From Paenibacillus radicis (ex Xue et al. 2023) (GTDB lineage Bacteria > Bacillota > Bacilli > Paenibacillales > NBRC-103111): a DNA stretch of 64,000 nucleotides. Under the pieces are notes generated by a model, which searched no databases, was not told the origin of the DNA, and saw only the letters and a list, made by a program, of their open reading frames with translations. The stretch spans positions 124,001-188,000 of the forward strand of contig NZ_JANQBD010000016.1 of the NCBI RefSeq assembly GCF_024722015.1. The letters run 5' to 3'. Of this stretch, positions 9,443-18,674 are shown piece by piece (position 1 is the first letter of the stretch; each line of letters starts with the position of its first letter). A program made the position numbers and the translations under genes.

Positions 9443-10537
9443 ATGGCAGACCTTAAACTAGATTCCTCTACGTATACGACGGATTCCTTGGCAAAGAAGT
9501 ACAGTGACTTTTTCGCTCCGGCTTTTGAAATTTCGGTGGATGGCACTAAAATTTCGGATGAAATTGCTGTGGCCAGCCTCAAGGTCGAGAATAGTCTTCA
9601 AGGGACTGCAGATTCTTTTTCCTTTCGTGTAACGAATGCTTTTAATTTGATAAAACGTGACTTTGTATGGCTGGATAATGTGTTTGTGCTGGGCAAGGCG
9701 GTGGATATTAAGCTAGGCTATTTGGATAAGCTTACTTTAGTTTTTCAAGGGTATATAACCTCTGTGGTCGCTGACTTCTCCGAGGATGACACGCCAAGCC
9801 TGATCGTTAGGGGGATGGATCTGTCCTACTTAATGATGAAGGGCTCCAAGTCCAAATCATGGGCGAAGAAAAAATATAGTGACATCGTTAAGGAAATAGC
9901 GCAAGCCCACGGGGCCAAGCCGCAGGTAGACGATACTACAACGGAGTATATTACGGTTTCACAAAATCAGATTGATGATTATCATTTTATTCAATATTTG
10001 GCCGATTTGGTTAATTACGATTTTTTTGTAGTCGGTAAAACACTCTATTTTCGCAAGCCGCTAACAGAAATGACACCTGTGGTCACTCTGGAATGGGGGA
10101 CCTTTATACGAAACCTCTCCATTGACATGAATATTGCCGATCAAATTACAGAGGTATGCGTGCGTGGATGGGATAATAAAAAGCTTGAGGTAGTTGAAGC
10201 GAAGGCTACTTCTGTCACCAAGCTGGGATCGAATTCCAAAACCGGTAAAGATATTATGAAAGCCCAGGGCAGTTATATCGAGCATGTGTACACGAACATC
10301 GATTCTGCAAGTGAAGCCAAAACGCATGCCGAGGCCCTTTTGAATAAACGTTCTATGCAGCTTGTTAGCGGGCAGGGAGAATGCGTTGGCATTCCTGAAA
10401 TACGCGCCGGTCGCTATATGAAGCTCGGAGGGGTCGGAACCAAGCTCAATCAACCTTATTACATCATTGCAACTACACATATTGTGGATGAAAGTGGCTA
10501 TGTGACCCGATTCCAGCTGGGAGGAAATGCGGTATGA
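9443..10537 (+). CDS. Baseplate hub protein, phage late control D (gp27-like)
   Basis: 364 residues matching the phage late control gene D / VgrG N-terminal hub fold: an early ISVDGTKISDEIAVASLKVENSL strand set, LKLGYLDKL-type and FQGYITSVVADFSEDD motifs, VRGMDLSYLMMKG, and a later YDFFVVGKTLYFRKP module. The hub is a trimer joining the sixfold tube to the threefold spike. In Afp/PVC and VgrG the hub and spike domains are fused in one chain; here they are two genes whose ends overlap by 4 bp (ATGA), implying translational coupling and fixed stoichiometry. ATG 9443 follows GGAGTGATCC. Confidence 0.92.
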   Translation: MADLKLDSSTYTTDSLAKKYSDFFAPAFEISVDGTKISDEIAVASLKVENSLQGTADSFSFRVTNAFNLIKRDFVWLDNVFVLGKAVDIKLGYLDKLTLVFQGYITSVVADFSEDDTPSLIVRGMDLSYLMMKGSKSKSWAKKKYSDIVKEIAQAHGAKPQVDDTTTEYITVSQNQIDDYHFIQYLADLVNYDFFVVGKTLYFRKPLTEMTPVVTLEWGTFIRNLSIDMNIADQITEVCVRGWDNKKLEVVEAKATSVTKLGSNSKTGKDIMKAQGSYIEHVYTNIDSASEAKTHAEALLNKRSMQLVSGQGECVGIPEIRAGRYMKLGGVGTKLNQPYYIIATTHIVDESGYVTRFQLGGNAV

Positions 10538-11259
10538 TGAATTATCCCGAGTTTATGTTCCGTGGTACGTCCGAGCCTGTTTTTCCTAAAATTAATGGCG
10601 TCATGGTAGCGGTAGTAACGGATAATAAAGATCCCGACGGGCTTGCCAGAGTCAAGCTTAAGCTGCCTTTACGAGAGGCGGAGACAGAGACGGATTGGGT
10701 GCGGATGGCTACATTAATGGCAGGTAAGGACCGGGGCAGCTTGTTTATTCCGGAGGTTGGGGATGAGGTGCTGGTTGCGTTCCATTTGGGTGAAATTCGA
10801 CAGCCTTTTGTAATCGGTACGCTTTGGAGCACGAAGCAGCCTTCCCCCAAAGGAAATGATAAGAACGACCTTCGCAAGTTTAAGTCACGGGCAGGGCATG
10901 AGCTGGAGTTTGATGATAACGACTCGGACGGCAAAGTAACGATCAAGACGAAGAAGGGCCAGACCATTGTTTTTTCAGATAAGCAGGATATCATCGACAT
11001 CAAAGAACAAAGCGGCAACAACTCCATACAAATCAAAGGCGGCTCCGCCAATGAGATTACGATAAAAAGCAGTTCCTCCACCATTATGCTGAATGCCAAG
11101 GGCGATGTCAGTATTGAAAGCACGAAGGAAATTAAGATCAAGTCCACGCAGGTTAATATCGAGGCTTCAGCTACAATGGCGTTGAAGGCTGGCGCTTCTC
11201 TTGATCTTAAATCCGATGGGATTATTAATATTAAAGGCAGTATGGTCAAAATTAATTAA
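10534..11259 (+). CDS. Baseplate spike protein V (gp5/VgrG OB-fold and beta-helix)
   Basis: 241 residues. An OB-fold domain (GVMVAVVTDNKDPDGLARVKL, then TDWVRMATLMAG, GSLFIPEVGDEVLVAFHLGE, PFVIGTLW) is followed from ~residue 110 by short beta-helix repeats (KVTIKTKKGQTIVFSD, NSIQIKGGSANEITIKSSS, GDVSIESTKEIKIKST) forming the spike shaft. There is no lysozyme domain. With the upstream hub gene it makes the equivalent of Afp8/VgrG. The tip is expected to carry a PAAR-type protein; the DUF4280 gene at 32.4 kb is a candidate. Confidence 0.93.
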   Translation: MMNYPEFMFRGTSEPVFPKINGVMVAVVTDNKDPDGLARVKLKLPLREAETETDWVRMATLMAGKDRGSLFIPEVGDEVLVAFHLGEIRQPFVIGTLWSTKQPSPKGNDKNDLRKFKSRAGHELEFDDNDSDGKVTIKTKKGQTIVFSDKQDIIDIKEQSGNNSIQIKGGSANEITIKSSSSTIMLNAKGDVSIESTKEIKIKSTQVNIEASATMALKAGASLDLKSDGIINIKGSMVKIN

Positions 11260-11389
11260 GGCCGGCAAACTCAGCTTATGCACATGCCTAATGCTTACGA
11301 AGATGGCTTTCTGCCTTCCCCATGCAAACTTGTAGTAGTTGATTACGATATAGGTTTTGCATAGCAAAATTCATAGGAGGATCAAACCA

Positions 11390-11791
11390 ATGACGGAGGC
11401 TTTTCTCGGACGAGGGTGGAAATTTCCAATCCAAGTGGACAAGGCTACAGGACGCGTCCGTTTGTCGGAATACGAAGAGGATATAGCGGAGGCAATCCGG
11501 ATCATTCTTGGCACTTCACAAGGGGAACGAGTAATGCGGCCAGATTTTGGCTGCGAAGTGAATGACTTTGTATTTGGGCAGACAGATGATACCACTTTAC
11601 GGCTTTTGGAGAGCAGCATCAAAGAGGCGATCAGGATGTGGGAGCCTCGTGTACATGAGGTGGATGTCAATGCGGTGCCAGATCCGAACGAGCATGGCAG
11701 GGTTAATATTGAAATCCGTTATTTGGTGCGTACGACGAATAACTTATTTAATCAGGTGTATCCTTTCTATATCCACGAAGGGTCCAACTAA
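11390..11791 (+). CDS. Baseplate wedge protein, GPW/gp25 family (Afp9-like)
   Basis: 133 residues from ATG 11390, preceded by AGGAGG 9 bp upstream. The family signature is clear: GWKFPIQVDKATGRV, EDIAEAIRIILGTSQGERVMRPDFG (the conserved gp25 core) and FVFG, then RVHEVDVNAV. gp25 nucleates sheath assembly at the baseplate through an EPR-like core and connects wedge to sheath. The position between spike and baseplate J genes is the standard order. About 130 bp precede it, with a small TTTTGC-ATA-GCAAAA hairpin at 11353-11367. Confidence 0.95.
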   Translation: MTEAFLGRGWKFPIQVDKATGRVRLSEYEEDIAEAIRIILGTSQGERVMRPDFGCEVNDFVFGQTDDTTLRLLESSIKEAIRMWEPRVHEVDVNAVPDPNEHGRVNIEIRYLVRTTNNLFNQVYPFYIHEGSN

Positions 11792-11883
11792 ACTGTTAAT
11801 TTTCGTTTTAATAATTCTTTCATTTTACTGGTAAGAGGATGAAGCATAGACCATGAAAAAGCGGACAGAGAGGGGGTGGATGC

Positions 11884-14800
11884 ATGCAGCCTCCCAAAAT
11901 TGATACAAGCAATATTCAGGATTTAATTGCCCGCATGAAGGAAATGGCGCCCTACTATACGCCGGAATGGCGTTTCTCTCCGGAGGATCCTGATCCGGGT
12001 ACAGCGTTGTTCTTATTGTTTGCCGAGATGTTTCAGGAGAACATTAAGCGGCTTAACCGGGTTCCGATGAAAAATTTTATTTCTTTTATGAATTTATTGG
12101 ATATTTCGCTGCTTCCTGCGCGACCGGCTAGCGCATATGTGACATTTCGGTTGAATGTAGGCGTGGTTGAGCCGGTACTTATTTCGGCTGGTACGCAAGT
12201 AATGGCAGCTGGAGCTGATGGCGAGGTGCTGTTTGAAACGGAGCGTGCGGTGCTTTTGACACCGGCTATGCTGACAGCCATCTTTTTGTCGAGCAAGAAG
12301 CACGATATGATTGTGCCTATTTCTAATTCCTTTACTGCTGCATCCAATGAAGGCATAGCCTCCCCGAATGCTCTGTTCGAACTGCGAGAAGCGGATAATT
12401 TACAGGAACATGTACTGTATATGGAGCATGGTGAATTATTTCTTTTGAATGAGACTGCACGTATTGAGCTTGTGGTTGGGCATTCTCTTAGAGCGTTCGA
12501 TGACGGCTCCCTCTGTGAGCGGCTAGCTAATCCGCTGCAAACGGAGTGGCGGTATGCCTCGGCAAACGGCTGGACCTTGTTTGACCGTGTCGAGGCCAGT
12601 GGGAATCGTATCATTCTTTACAAACTGCAATTGGGCGAGCTTGTAGAAAGCGAGCTGTCGGGCATTTCGGGCCGCTGGATTCAGTGCCGAATGAAGAAAC
12701 GCTCTTCTCAGAGCGTTGTTCCTACTTTGGCTGATGAACAGTTGGAGCTGGACCGGATTTCTGTGAAAACCGACTATGAGGACTGCTTGAACAGAGGTGG
12801 CATTGCACCTGATGTAATGTTTTATAACGATATTCAAGCTGACCCTAATGGATTTTACCCTTTTGGTGACATGTTTGCTCCATACGGAACTTTTTATATC
12901 TCAAGTCGGGAAGCCCTCAGTAAGCTGGATGGGCTGATTACACTATCGTTCGGGCTTAAGGCGGTTGCGAACCGTTTCCAGCCGGAGCTTGAACAACCTG
13001 TGGACTGGAAGCTGGTTATGAAAAAGTCCAAATTTGAAAAACGCAATGTCCCAATCATTTCTATTGCAGAGGTGCTGTGGGAATATTGGAACGGCAGCGC
13101 ATGGGTGAGGTTGAATGTTGGCAAAGAGGCGGAGCGGTTGTTCTACCATCCGGGGGATGAAATACAGCGTAAGGAAGTGACCTTCCGCTGTCCACAGGAT
13201 TTGCAGGAAGCTTTCGTTAATTCACAGCTGAGCTATTGGATTCGAGTGCGAATTCTGCATCTTGAAAATTTATATTCTGCAGAGCCCATTTATCTATCAC
13301 CATGGGTTGAGGATGTAAAGCTTACCTACCAATTTGTGGATCGGAATTATCCGCTGCGACGCTGCTTGACGCTAAATAATACAGCCTTTGTCGACAGGAC
13401 GGCTCAGAGTCGGGGACAATCAGGAGGCTTTGCTCCTTTTTACCACTTGGATGGAGATTATCCATCCTTATATTTGGGATTTCATATCCCGCCCGTCAAG
13501 GGTCCTATTTCTATGTACGTATCCGTTCAGCAGCAAAAGATTACGGAGCAGGATGTTCCTCTCATGGAATGGCAGTATCGCCAAGCCAGCTATAATGGGA
13601 ATGGATCAGAATGGTCGACTCTGAAGGTTATCGATGACACAAATGGTCTGACCCGAAGTGGTACCGTACAGTTTGCGGGACCTGTTGACTTTGCCAATGA
13701 GCTGCTTTTTGGTACGGAAGGCTATTGGATTCGGGTAGTGAATCGTGATGGCAAGTATGACGACCGTTCAGGCATTTATGCGATGCCTGTTGTCAACGGG
13801 CTGTACTTGAACACCGTTGCTGCAGTTCAACAAGAAACGATCAGTAATGAATATCCCGATCAAAGGGCTGGCGAGATATCTTCCGAGTACCAATTGAGCC
13901 GTACGCCAGTAGTAACAGAAACGGTATGGGTCGATGAAACCGGAGCGATGACGGAGGAGGAAGTTCTTCGACACTTGGAGCAAGAAACGCTGGAGATGGA
14001 TATCATCCGGGATTCGGATGGCCATATTCAAAGGTTGTGGGTACAGTGGCTTCCTGTCGGGCACATGGCTGAATCTGGAGATAAGGACCGTCATTATACG
14101 ATAGACCGGGCATTCGGACGCATTCGGTTCGGTAACGGAATTCATGGTATGGTTCCTCCAAAAGGTGGGCTTGAGCAGATCAAGGTTCACTATAAGGTTA
14201 CGGGCGGAAAAGCAGGCAATGTAGCTGCCAAAACAATCGTGAATCTGCAAAATTCCATCGCCTTTGTAGGAGGCGTGGCTAATCCGGAGGCGGCCGCTGG
14301 TGGATGCGATGCCGAAAAGCAGGAGGCGGCCTTGCGCCGCGGCCCGCAGCAGCTGAAGCATCGGGGGCGCGCTGTGACCGCTGAGGATTTCGAGTGGTTG
14401 GCACGGGATGCCTATCCGAACATTTCCAGGGTGAAATGTCTTGCCAACTACAATGCTTTAATTAAGCCGGATATCGGCTGTATTACACTCGTCATTCTCC
14501 CGCAGGAGGGGGTGGGAGGCATGGCTGCTTTCCCAGAGCTGAAAAAACAGGTGGAGAAATATATTTTGAATCGCGCCTCCAATCTTGTTGCTCTTCCTGA
14601 ACGGATTCAGGTTATCCAACCGGCTTTTATCGAAGTATCCATTACTGCTGTTGTTGCTGTGCAGGGATTAGAAGCTGTAGTACCTGTTGAGCTGGAAGCG
14701 ATAGCTAAGCTGCAGCGGTTTCTAGATCCATTAGTTGGTAACTATGATGGGACTGGTTGGCAGATTGGGCAGGAAATCCATTTATCGATGTTCTATTCCT

Positions 14801-14964
14801 TGCTGAAATCGATCCGTTCGATTAACCACGTGGAGAAGCTTTACATGACCGTCGAAAAGCTGGAGGATGGTGTCCGCACCGAGCTGGATGTGAATCGGCT
14901 TGAGCCCCTGCTTCACGGTATCGTAGTCAGCGGCAAACATAAGGTTATTGTGAACGCTATATAG
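11884..14964 (+). CDS. Putative baseplate assembly protein 1 (baseplate J/gp6-like, Afp11 type)
   Basis: 1026 residues. The N-terminus (TPEWRFSPEDPDPGTALFLLFAEM) and C-terminal half (GGKAGNVAAKTIVNLQN, AVTAEDFEWLARDAYPNISRVKC, and a late VEKLYMTVEKLEDG) match the large putative baseplate assembly family that includes baseplate J and Afp11. A central region of ~500 residues with beta-rich segments is an insertion often seen in these larger forms. ATG follows GAGAGGGGGTGG. It forms the wedge ring with the paralogous gene at 16378. An AT-rich two-gene insertion separates the two. Confidence 0.9.
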   Translation: MQPPKIDTSNIQDLIARMKEMAPYYTPEWRFSPEDPDPGTALFLLFAEMFQENIKRLNRVPMKNFISFMNLLDISLLPARPASAYVTFRLNVGVVEPVLISAGTQVMAAGADGEVLFETERAVLLTPAMLTAIFLSSKKHDMIVPISNSFTAASNEGIASPNALFELREADNLQEHVLYMEHGELFLLNETARIELVVGHSLRAFDDGSLCERLANPLQTEWRYASANGWTLFDRVEASGNRIILYKLQLGELVESELSGISGRWIQCRMKKRSSQSVVPTLADEQLELDRISVKTDYEDCLNRGGIAPDVMFYNDIQADPNGFYPFGDMFAPYGTFYISSREALSKLDGLITLSFGLKAVANRFQPELEQPVDWKLVMKKSKFEKRNVPIISIAEVLWEYWNGSAWVRLNVGKEAERLFYHPGDEIQRKEVTFRCPQDLQEAFVNSQLSYWIRVRILHLENLYSAEPIYLSPWVEDVKLTYQFVDRNYPLRRCLTLNNTAFVDRTAQSRGQSGGFAPFYHLDGDYPSLYLGFHIPPVKGPISMYVSVQQQKITEQDVPLMEWQYRQASYNGNGSEWSTLKVIDDTNGLTRSGTVQFAGPVDFANELLFGTEGYWIRVVNRDGKYDDRSGIYAMPVVNGLYLNTVAAVQQETISNEYPDQRAGEISSEYQLSRTPVVTETVWVDETGAMTEEEVLRHLEQETLEMDIIRDSDGHIQRLWVQWLPVGHMAESGDKDRHYTIDRAFGRIRFGNGIHGMVPPKGGLEQIKVHYKVTGGKAGNVAAKTIVNLQNSIAFVGGVANPEAAAGGCDAEKQEAALRRGPQQLKHRGRAVTAEDFEWLARDAYPNISRVKCLANYNALIKPDIGCITLVILPQEGVGGMAAFPELKKQVEKYILNRASNLVALPERIQVIQPAFIEVSITAVVAVQGLEAVVPVELEAIAKLQRFLDPLVGNYDGTGWQIGQEIHLSMFYSLLKSIRSINHVEKLYMTVEKLEDGVRTELDVNRLEPLLHGIVVSGKHKVIVNAI

Positions 14965-15073
14965 GTTTTGCAGCACATAAGCAAATAGCCTATGGATAAA
15001 CCATCGCACTCTTGTTAGCATCTGAGATCCTAACCCTTAATGGCTTACCTAATAATTTATAAGCAGGTGTCCT

Positions 15074-15526
15074 ATGTCTGACGTAACCGTTCGTTTAATA
15101 CATAAGAATGAATTAAGTAATCTTCTTAAATTATACAAGCATATGCATGCACAAGACCCTGATTTAATTTTTGATAATAAGCTTGAAAAGCTGTGGGATG
15201 AAATTATGAATGATAGATACATGAAGATCATTGTTGTTGAGAAGGAAGGGACGATAATATCATCATGTGTATTGACCATCATTAAAAATTTAACTAGAAA
15301 TGCGAGACCTTATGGATTAATAGAGAACGTTGTAACCCATATAGAATACAGAAAGAACGGTTATGCTCGAATGGTATTAAATAAAGCAATTGAATTAGCA
15401 AAAGAACGTGATTGCTATAAGCTCATGTTATTGACCGGATCTAAAAGAGAAGAAATACATCGATTTTATGAGAAAAATGGATTCATTAAAGGATTGAAAA
15501 CCGGCTTTATCATGAAATTCGATTGA
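15074..15526 (+). CDS. GNAT family N-acetyltransferase
   Basis: 150 residues with the GNAT fold. The acetyl-CoA-binding motif is [18 protein letters not shown] (~residues 96-113), preceded by [10 protein letters not shown] and followed by the typical ...[10 protein letters not shown] strand-helix. The substrate cannot be told. ATG follows AGCAGGTG. The gene is clearly more AT-rich than the baseplate genes on both sides and has no obvious structural role, so it is probably a passenger inserted into the eCIS operon with the next gene. Confidence 0.88.
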   Translation: MSDVTVRLIHKNELSNLLKLYKHMHAQDPDLIFDNKLEKLWDEIMNDRYMKIIVVEKEGTIISSCVLTIIKNLTRNARPYGLIENVVTHIEYRKNGYARMVLNKAIELAKERDCYKLMLLTGSKREEIHRFYEKNGFIKGLKTGFIMKFD

Positions 15527-15560
15527 TTTAGATCACTATACGAAAGAGTGAAGAACTATT

Positions 15561-16121
15561 TTGACAAAATCTAAAAAAACCTCGATCCCAGAAATAAAAA
15601 AATCATTGAAAAGCTATGAGAAAGAAGCGTTAATCTCAATGCTTATGGATTGTTATAAGCTAAGCAGCGATGTGAAGAATTACATCCATATACTCATAAA
15701 TCCCGATGAAACCATTGAAGAGTTGTTTGAAAAATCAAAGCATCAGATACGGCAGGAGTTTTTTCCTGAACGTGGATTGGCAAGGTTCAGATTGTCCCAT
15801 GCCAAGAAGGCTATTACAGATTTTAAGAACTTGAGCAATGATGAAGTTAGGACGATTGATTTGATGATCTATTATGTGGAAGTGGGCGTGGATGTTACAA
15901 ATTCTTATGGAGATATAGATGAACCATTTTATAATAGTATGATATCCATGTATTCGAATGTAATAAAAAAGATAGTAGGGAACGAAGCCCTATTTCATAG
16001 ATTCAATGAAAGGCTTGAAACGATTGTGCGTAAAACAGCTGGAATCGGTTGGGGGTTTCATGACGAGTTATCCTATTTATATATGGAATTCGCAGCTGAG
16101 TTTGAAGAAATGCTAGAGTAG
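15561..16121 (+). CDS. DUF6155-like hypothetical protein
   Basis: 186 residues starting at TTG 15561. An N-terminal helical segment (EIKKSLKSYEKEALISMLMDCYKLSSDVKNYI) and RQEFFPE then RLSHAKKAITDFKNLS resemble the DUF6155 family of small cytosolic helical proteins of unknown function. No membrane segment or catalytic motif is visible. It is AT-rich and follows the GNAT gene by 34 bp, so the pair is likely one insertion. A GC-rich hairpin element follows it. Confidence 0.7.
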   Translation: MTKSKKTSIPEIKKSLKSYEKEALISMLMDCYKLSSDVKNYIHILINPDETIEELFEKSKHQIRQEFFPERGLARFRLSHAKKAITDFKNLSNDEVRTIDLMIYYVEVGVDVTNSYGDIDEPFYNSMISMYSNVIKKIVGNEALFHRFNERLETIVRKTAGIGWGFHDELSYLYMEFAAEFEEMLE

Positions 16122-16209
16122 TATGCATTCATGGGAGCACCCAAATTAAAGCGTGTCCCATAGGGACGAAAGCGTTCCAAGCAGATAACAACCAAGGAGA
16201 ACCACCGCC

Positions 16210-16335
16210 GAGCCCTCCCCAAACCTTTCGGGTGTCCAGAGGGCGGAAGCCCTTGGGGCCCTCCCTAAGAGTTTTGCGCAGCAAAACTGGCTTCGAAAGC
16301 ATCAGCTTAGGGAGGGTTTGGGAGGGTCAAGGCTC
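16210..16335. repeat. Nested inverted-repeat (hairpin) element between the inserted genes and baseplate J 2
   Basis: Nested palindromes. The outer arms are CCCTCCCCAAACC (16213-16225) and GGTTTGGGAGGG (16315-16326). The middle arms CCCTCCCTAAG (16259-16269) and CTTAGGGAGGG (16306-16316) are perfect. The inner hairpin is GTTTTGC-GCA-GCAAAAC (16271-16287). The outer and middle right arms share a base or two, so they are alternative or stacked folds. Such GC-rich hairpins look like REP/MITE-type elements. It also may terminate transcription from the inserted genes. Confidence 0.7.
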
Positions 16336-16377
16336 AGAGAGTTTGGGAGGGTAAAAAAAAAGGAGGTGTAAAATCAA

Positions 16378-18621
16378 ATGCTGCCGATACCTAATTTAGA
16401 CGACCGCTTTTTCGATCAGATTGTCCAGGAAGCCCGCAAAGCCATACCTAAGCTGCTGCCGGAATGGACCGATGAGAATGCGAGCGATCCGGGGATTACA
16501 TTGGTCGAGCTGATGTCGTGGATGACTGAAGTTCAACAATATTACCTGAATCGGATTACGGAGAAAAATGAACGGAAATTTCTGAAGCTGTTGGGCATAA
16601 AGCTGCTCCAAGCGGAGTCTGCCTCAGCTTATGTCACTTTTTCGGGCAGCACACAGCATAAGGTTCTGCCGAAGGGTACGAAGCTGAAGGCGATGGACCA
16701 GCCTTTTGAAACGGTTGAGACGCTTCAGCTGATACCAGCTGAGTTGGATAAAATTATTGTGCGCACCGAGGCAGCAGCAAGTGATTACACCTCTTCCAAT
16801 CATCACTCTGGAATTTCTTATTACGCATTTGGCCCTGAAGCGAGGAGTGGCAGCAAGCTATATCTGGGCTTCGACCAGGCGCTGCCAGAGCATATGGATA
16901 TTTCCATTGGATTCAAGCTGTTTGATGATTATCCGGTTTCTATTGGCAAGCAAGCCGATGGGTCGGTCCGATTGGTCTCTTCTGCAGATGTGTCTTGGAA
17001 ATATTTTGGGGCCGAAGAGGGTGAGGGATGGCTTCCGGTGGAGCTGGTTCGCGACTCGACGGTGCATTTATCCCAAACCGGACAGCTTGTGTTCCGCCTG
17101 CCTGCTCCTATGAAGCCGATGCTGGTGCATCCGGCTAATGATAAGCGGCGTTATTGGATTTGCTGCACGCTGGAGCGGGAAGGCTATGAGCTCTCGCCCA
17201 AGCTTGAACAAATCCATGCTAATGCCGGGATCGCTGCACAGAGGGAGACGTGGAGCGAGACAGCGTCTTTTACCAGCTCGGGCGAAGCAGAGATGGAATT
17301 TGCAATAGTAGGACATCTCCCTTTTTATGGGTTGAATATGGTGCAAGTTCGGGATGCCGCTGGAGATTGGCGAGATTGGCGTTCAGTCATGAATTTAGCT
17401 GATTGCGGACCACAAGATCCCTGCTATGAGCTGCATAGAGATAAGCAAATTCAATCGGTCAAGCTTGTATTTGGAAATGGAAGCCATGCCCTTATTCCTC
17501 CAGCTGGCGATCATAGTATTAGGCTCATCTCCTATACACCTGAGTTTGAATTGGAACGTTGGCTAGGCCGAAGCAGCGGGCTGCCTAATCAGGAGTTTGA
17601 GTTTGATCGTTTGCTAAATTGCTTAAGCGGCAGCTTTCAGCTCCAAATCGGGTGCGTCAAGCCAGGAGCTGAGGAGCTGCTGGTATGGGAGGATTGGTCG
17701 GCTGTAGAAGACTTCGACCACTCCGGCTCTGAGGATCGACATTACGTATTGGATACCGCTAATGGCATCATTCGGTTTGGCAATAACGAAGAGGGACTAA
17801 TCCCCCACAAGGCGGAAATCAATAATGTACGGATTATATCGCTGCAAACCGGTGGAGGCCTTAGAGGCAATGTGAAGGACGGGTTGATTTCGGAGATCGT
17901 GACGGCTGAACCTGAACTTCTGGGCATTCGGGTAACAAATCCATTTCCTGCTGCAGGTGGGACGGAAAATGAGACCATTGCCGAAGCGAAGCTGCGCGTA
18001 AGGCAGGAACTGCATACGCCATACCGCGCGGTAACAGGTGAGGACTATGAGGCAATTGCCCGTTCCACACCGGGTGTTCGTGTGGCGAGAGTGAAGGCTA
18101 TTCCTCTATATAAACCGGGGATGAAAATTGAGCAGCAGGAAAAGGCTCCCGCCCAGATGACGGTTGTTGTCGTTCCCTACAGTGAAGCGGCAGAACCTAA
18201 AGCAGGCAGCGGCTTTCTGCAGACGGTCCGCAGACATCTCGATCTTCACAGGCTTCTGACCACGGAGCTTCACGTTATTCCAGCAGAATACATTAAGATA
18301 TCCGTACATGCTGTTGTAGTAATGGAGCCGCATATGAAGGGTGAGGCCAGACGAATTATTCATGAGCTGCAGCGGCTGCTTCATCCATTGGATCAAGGAA
18401 GTGAAGCGAGAGGCTGGCCATTCGGGCGTGCTGTGTACAAAGGTGATATTTATGGTGCAATTAGTCGGGTAAAAGGTGTCGTCTATGTGCAGGATCTATG
18501 GATAGATTATGAAGGAGCTGGAGCACGAAAGGATGCCAGCGGGGATATTATCATTCCGCCTTATGGATTGGTAACATCGGGCGGGCATGAGATTGAATTG
18601 CTCAGCAAGAACGATGTGTAG
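16378..18621 (+). CDS. Putative baseplate assembly protein 2 (baseplate J-like)
   Basis: 747 residues, paralogous to the gene at 11884. The N-terminus (LLPEWTDENASDPGITLVELMSWMTE) and the C-terminal core (TGGGLRGNVKDGLI, PFPAAGGTENETIAEAKLR, RAVTGEDYEAIARSTPGVRVARVK) are diagnostic of the TIGR02243-type baseplate family. Two diverged J-like wedge proteins are common in eCIS loci. The ATG has a perfect AGGAGGTG 9 bp upstream, so translation is strong despite the hairpin element in front. Confidence 0.9.
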   Translation: MLPIPNLDDRFFDQIVQEARKAIPKLLPEWTDENASDPGITLVELMSWMTEVQQYYLNRITEKNERKFLKLLGIKLLQAESASAYVTFSGSTQHKVLPKGTKLKAMDQPFETVETLQLIPAELDKIIVRTEAAASDYTSSNHHSGISYYAFGPEARSGSKLYLGFDQALPEHMDISIGFKLFDDYPVSIGKQADGSVRLVSSADVSWKYFGAEEGEGWLPVELVRDSTVHLSQTGQLVFRLPAPMKPMLVHPANDKRRYWICCTLEREGYELSPKLEQIHANAGIAAQRETWSETASFTSSGEAEMEFAIVGHLPFYGLNMVQVRDAAGDWRDWRSVMNLADCGPQDPCYELHRDKQIQSVKLVFGNGSHALIPPAGDHSIRLISYTPEFELERWLGRSSGLPNQEFEFDRLLNCLSGSFQLQIGCVKPGAEELLVWEDWSAVEDFDHSGSEDRHYVLDTANGIIRFGNNEEGLIPHKAEINNVRIISLQTGGGLRGNVKDGLISEIVTAEPELLGIRVTNPFPAAGGTENETIAEAKLRVRQELHTPYRAVTGEDYEAIARSTPGVRVARVKAIPLYKPGMKIEQQEKAPAQMTVVVVPYSEAAEPKAGSGFLQTVRRHLDLHRLLTTELHVIPAEYIKISVHAVVVMEPHMKGEARRIIHELQRLLHPLDQGSEARGWPFGRAVYKGDIYGAISRVKGVVYVQDLWIDYEGAGARKDASGDIIIPPYGLVTSGGHEIELLSKNDV

Positions 18622-18674
18622 GGGCTGCAGAACTAGAGATATAGAGTACCTGCAGGAACTAGGGGGTGGGGACG

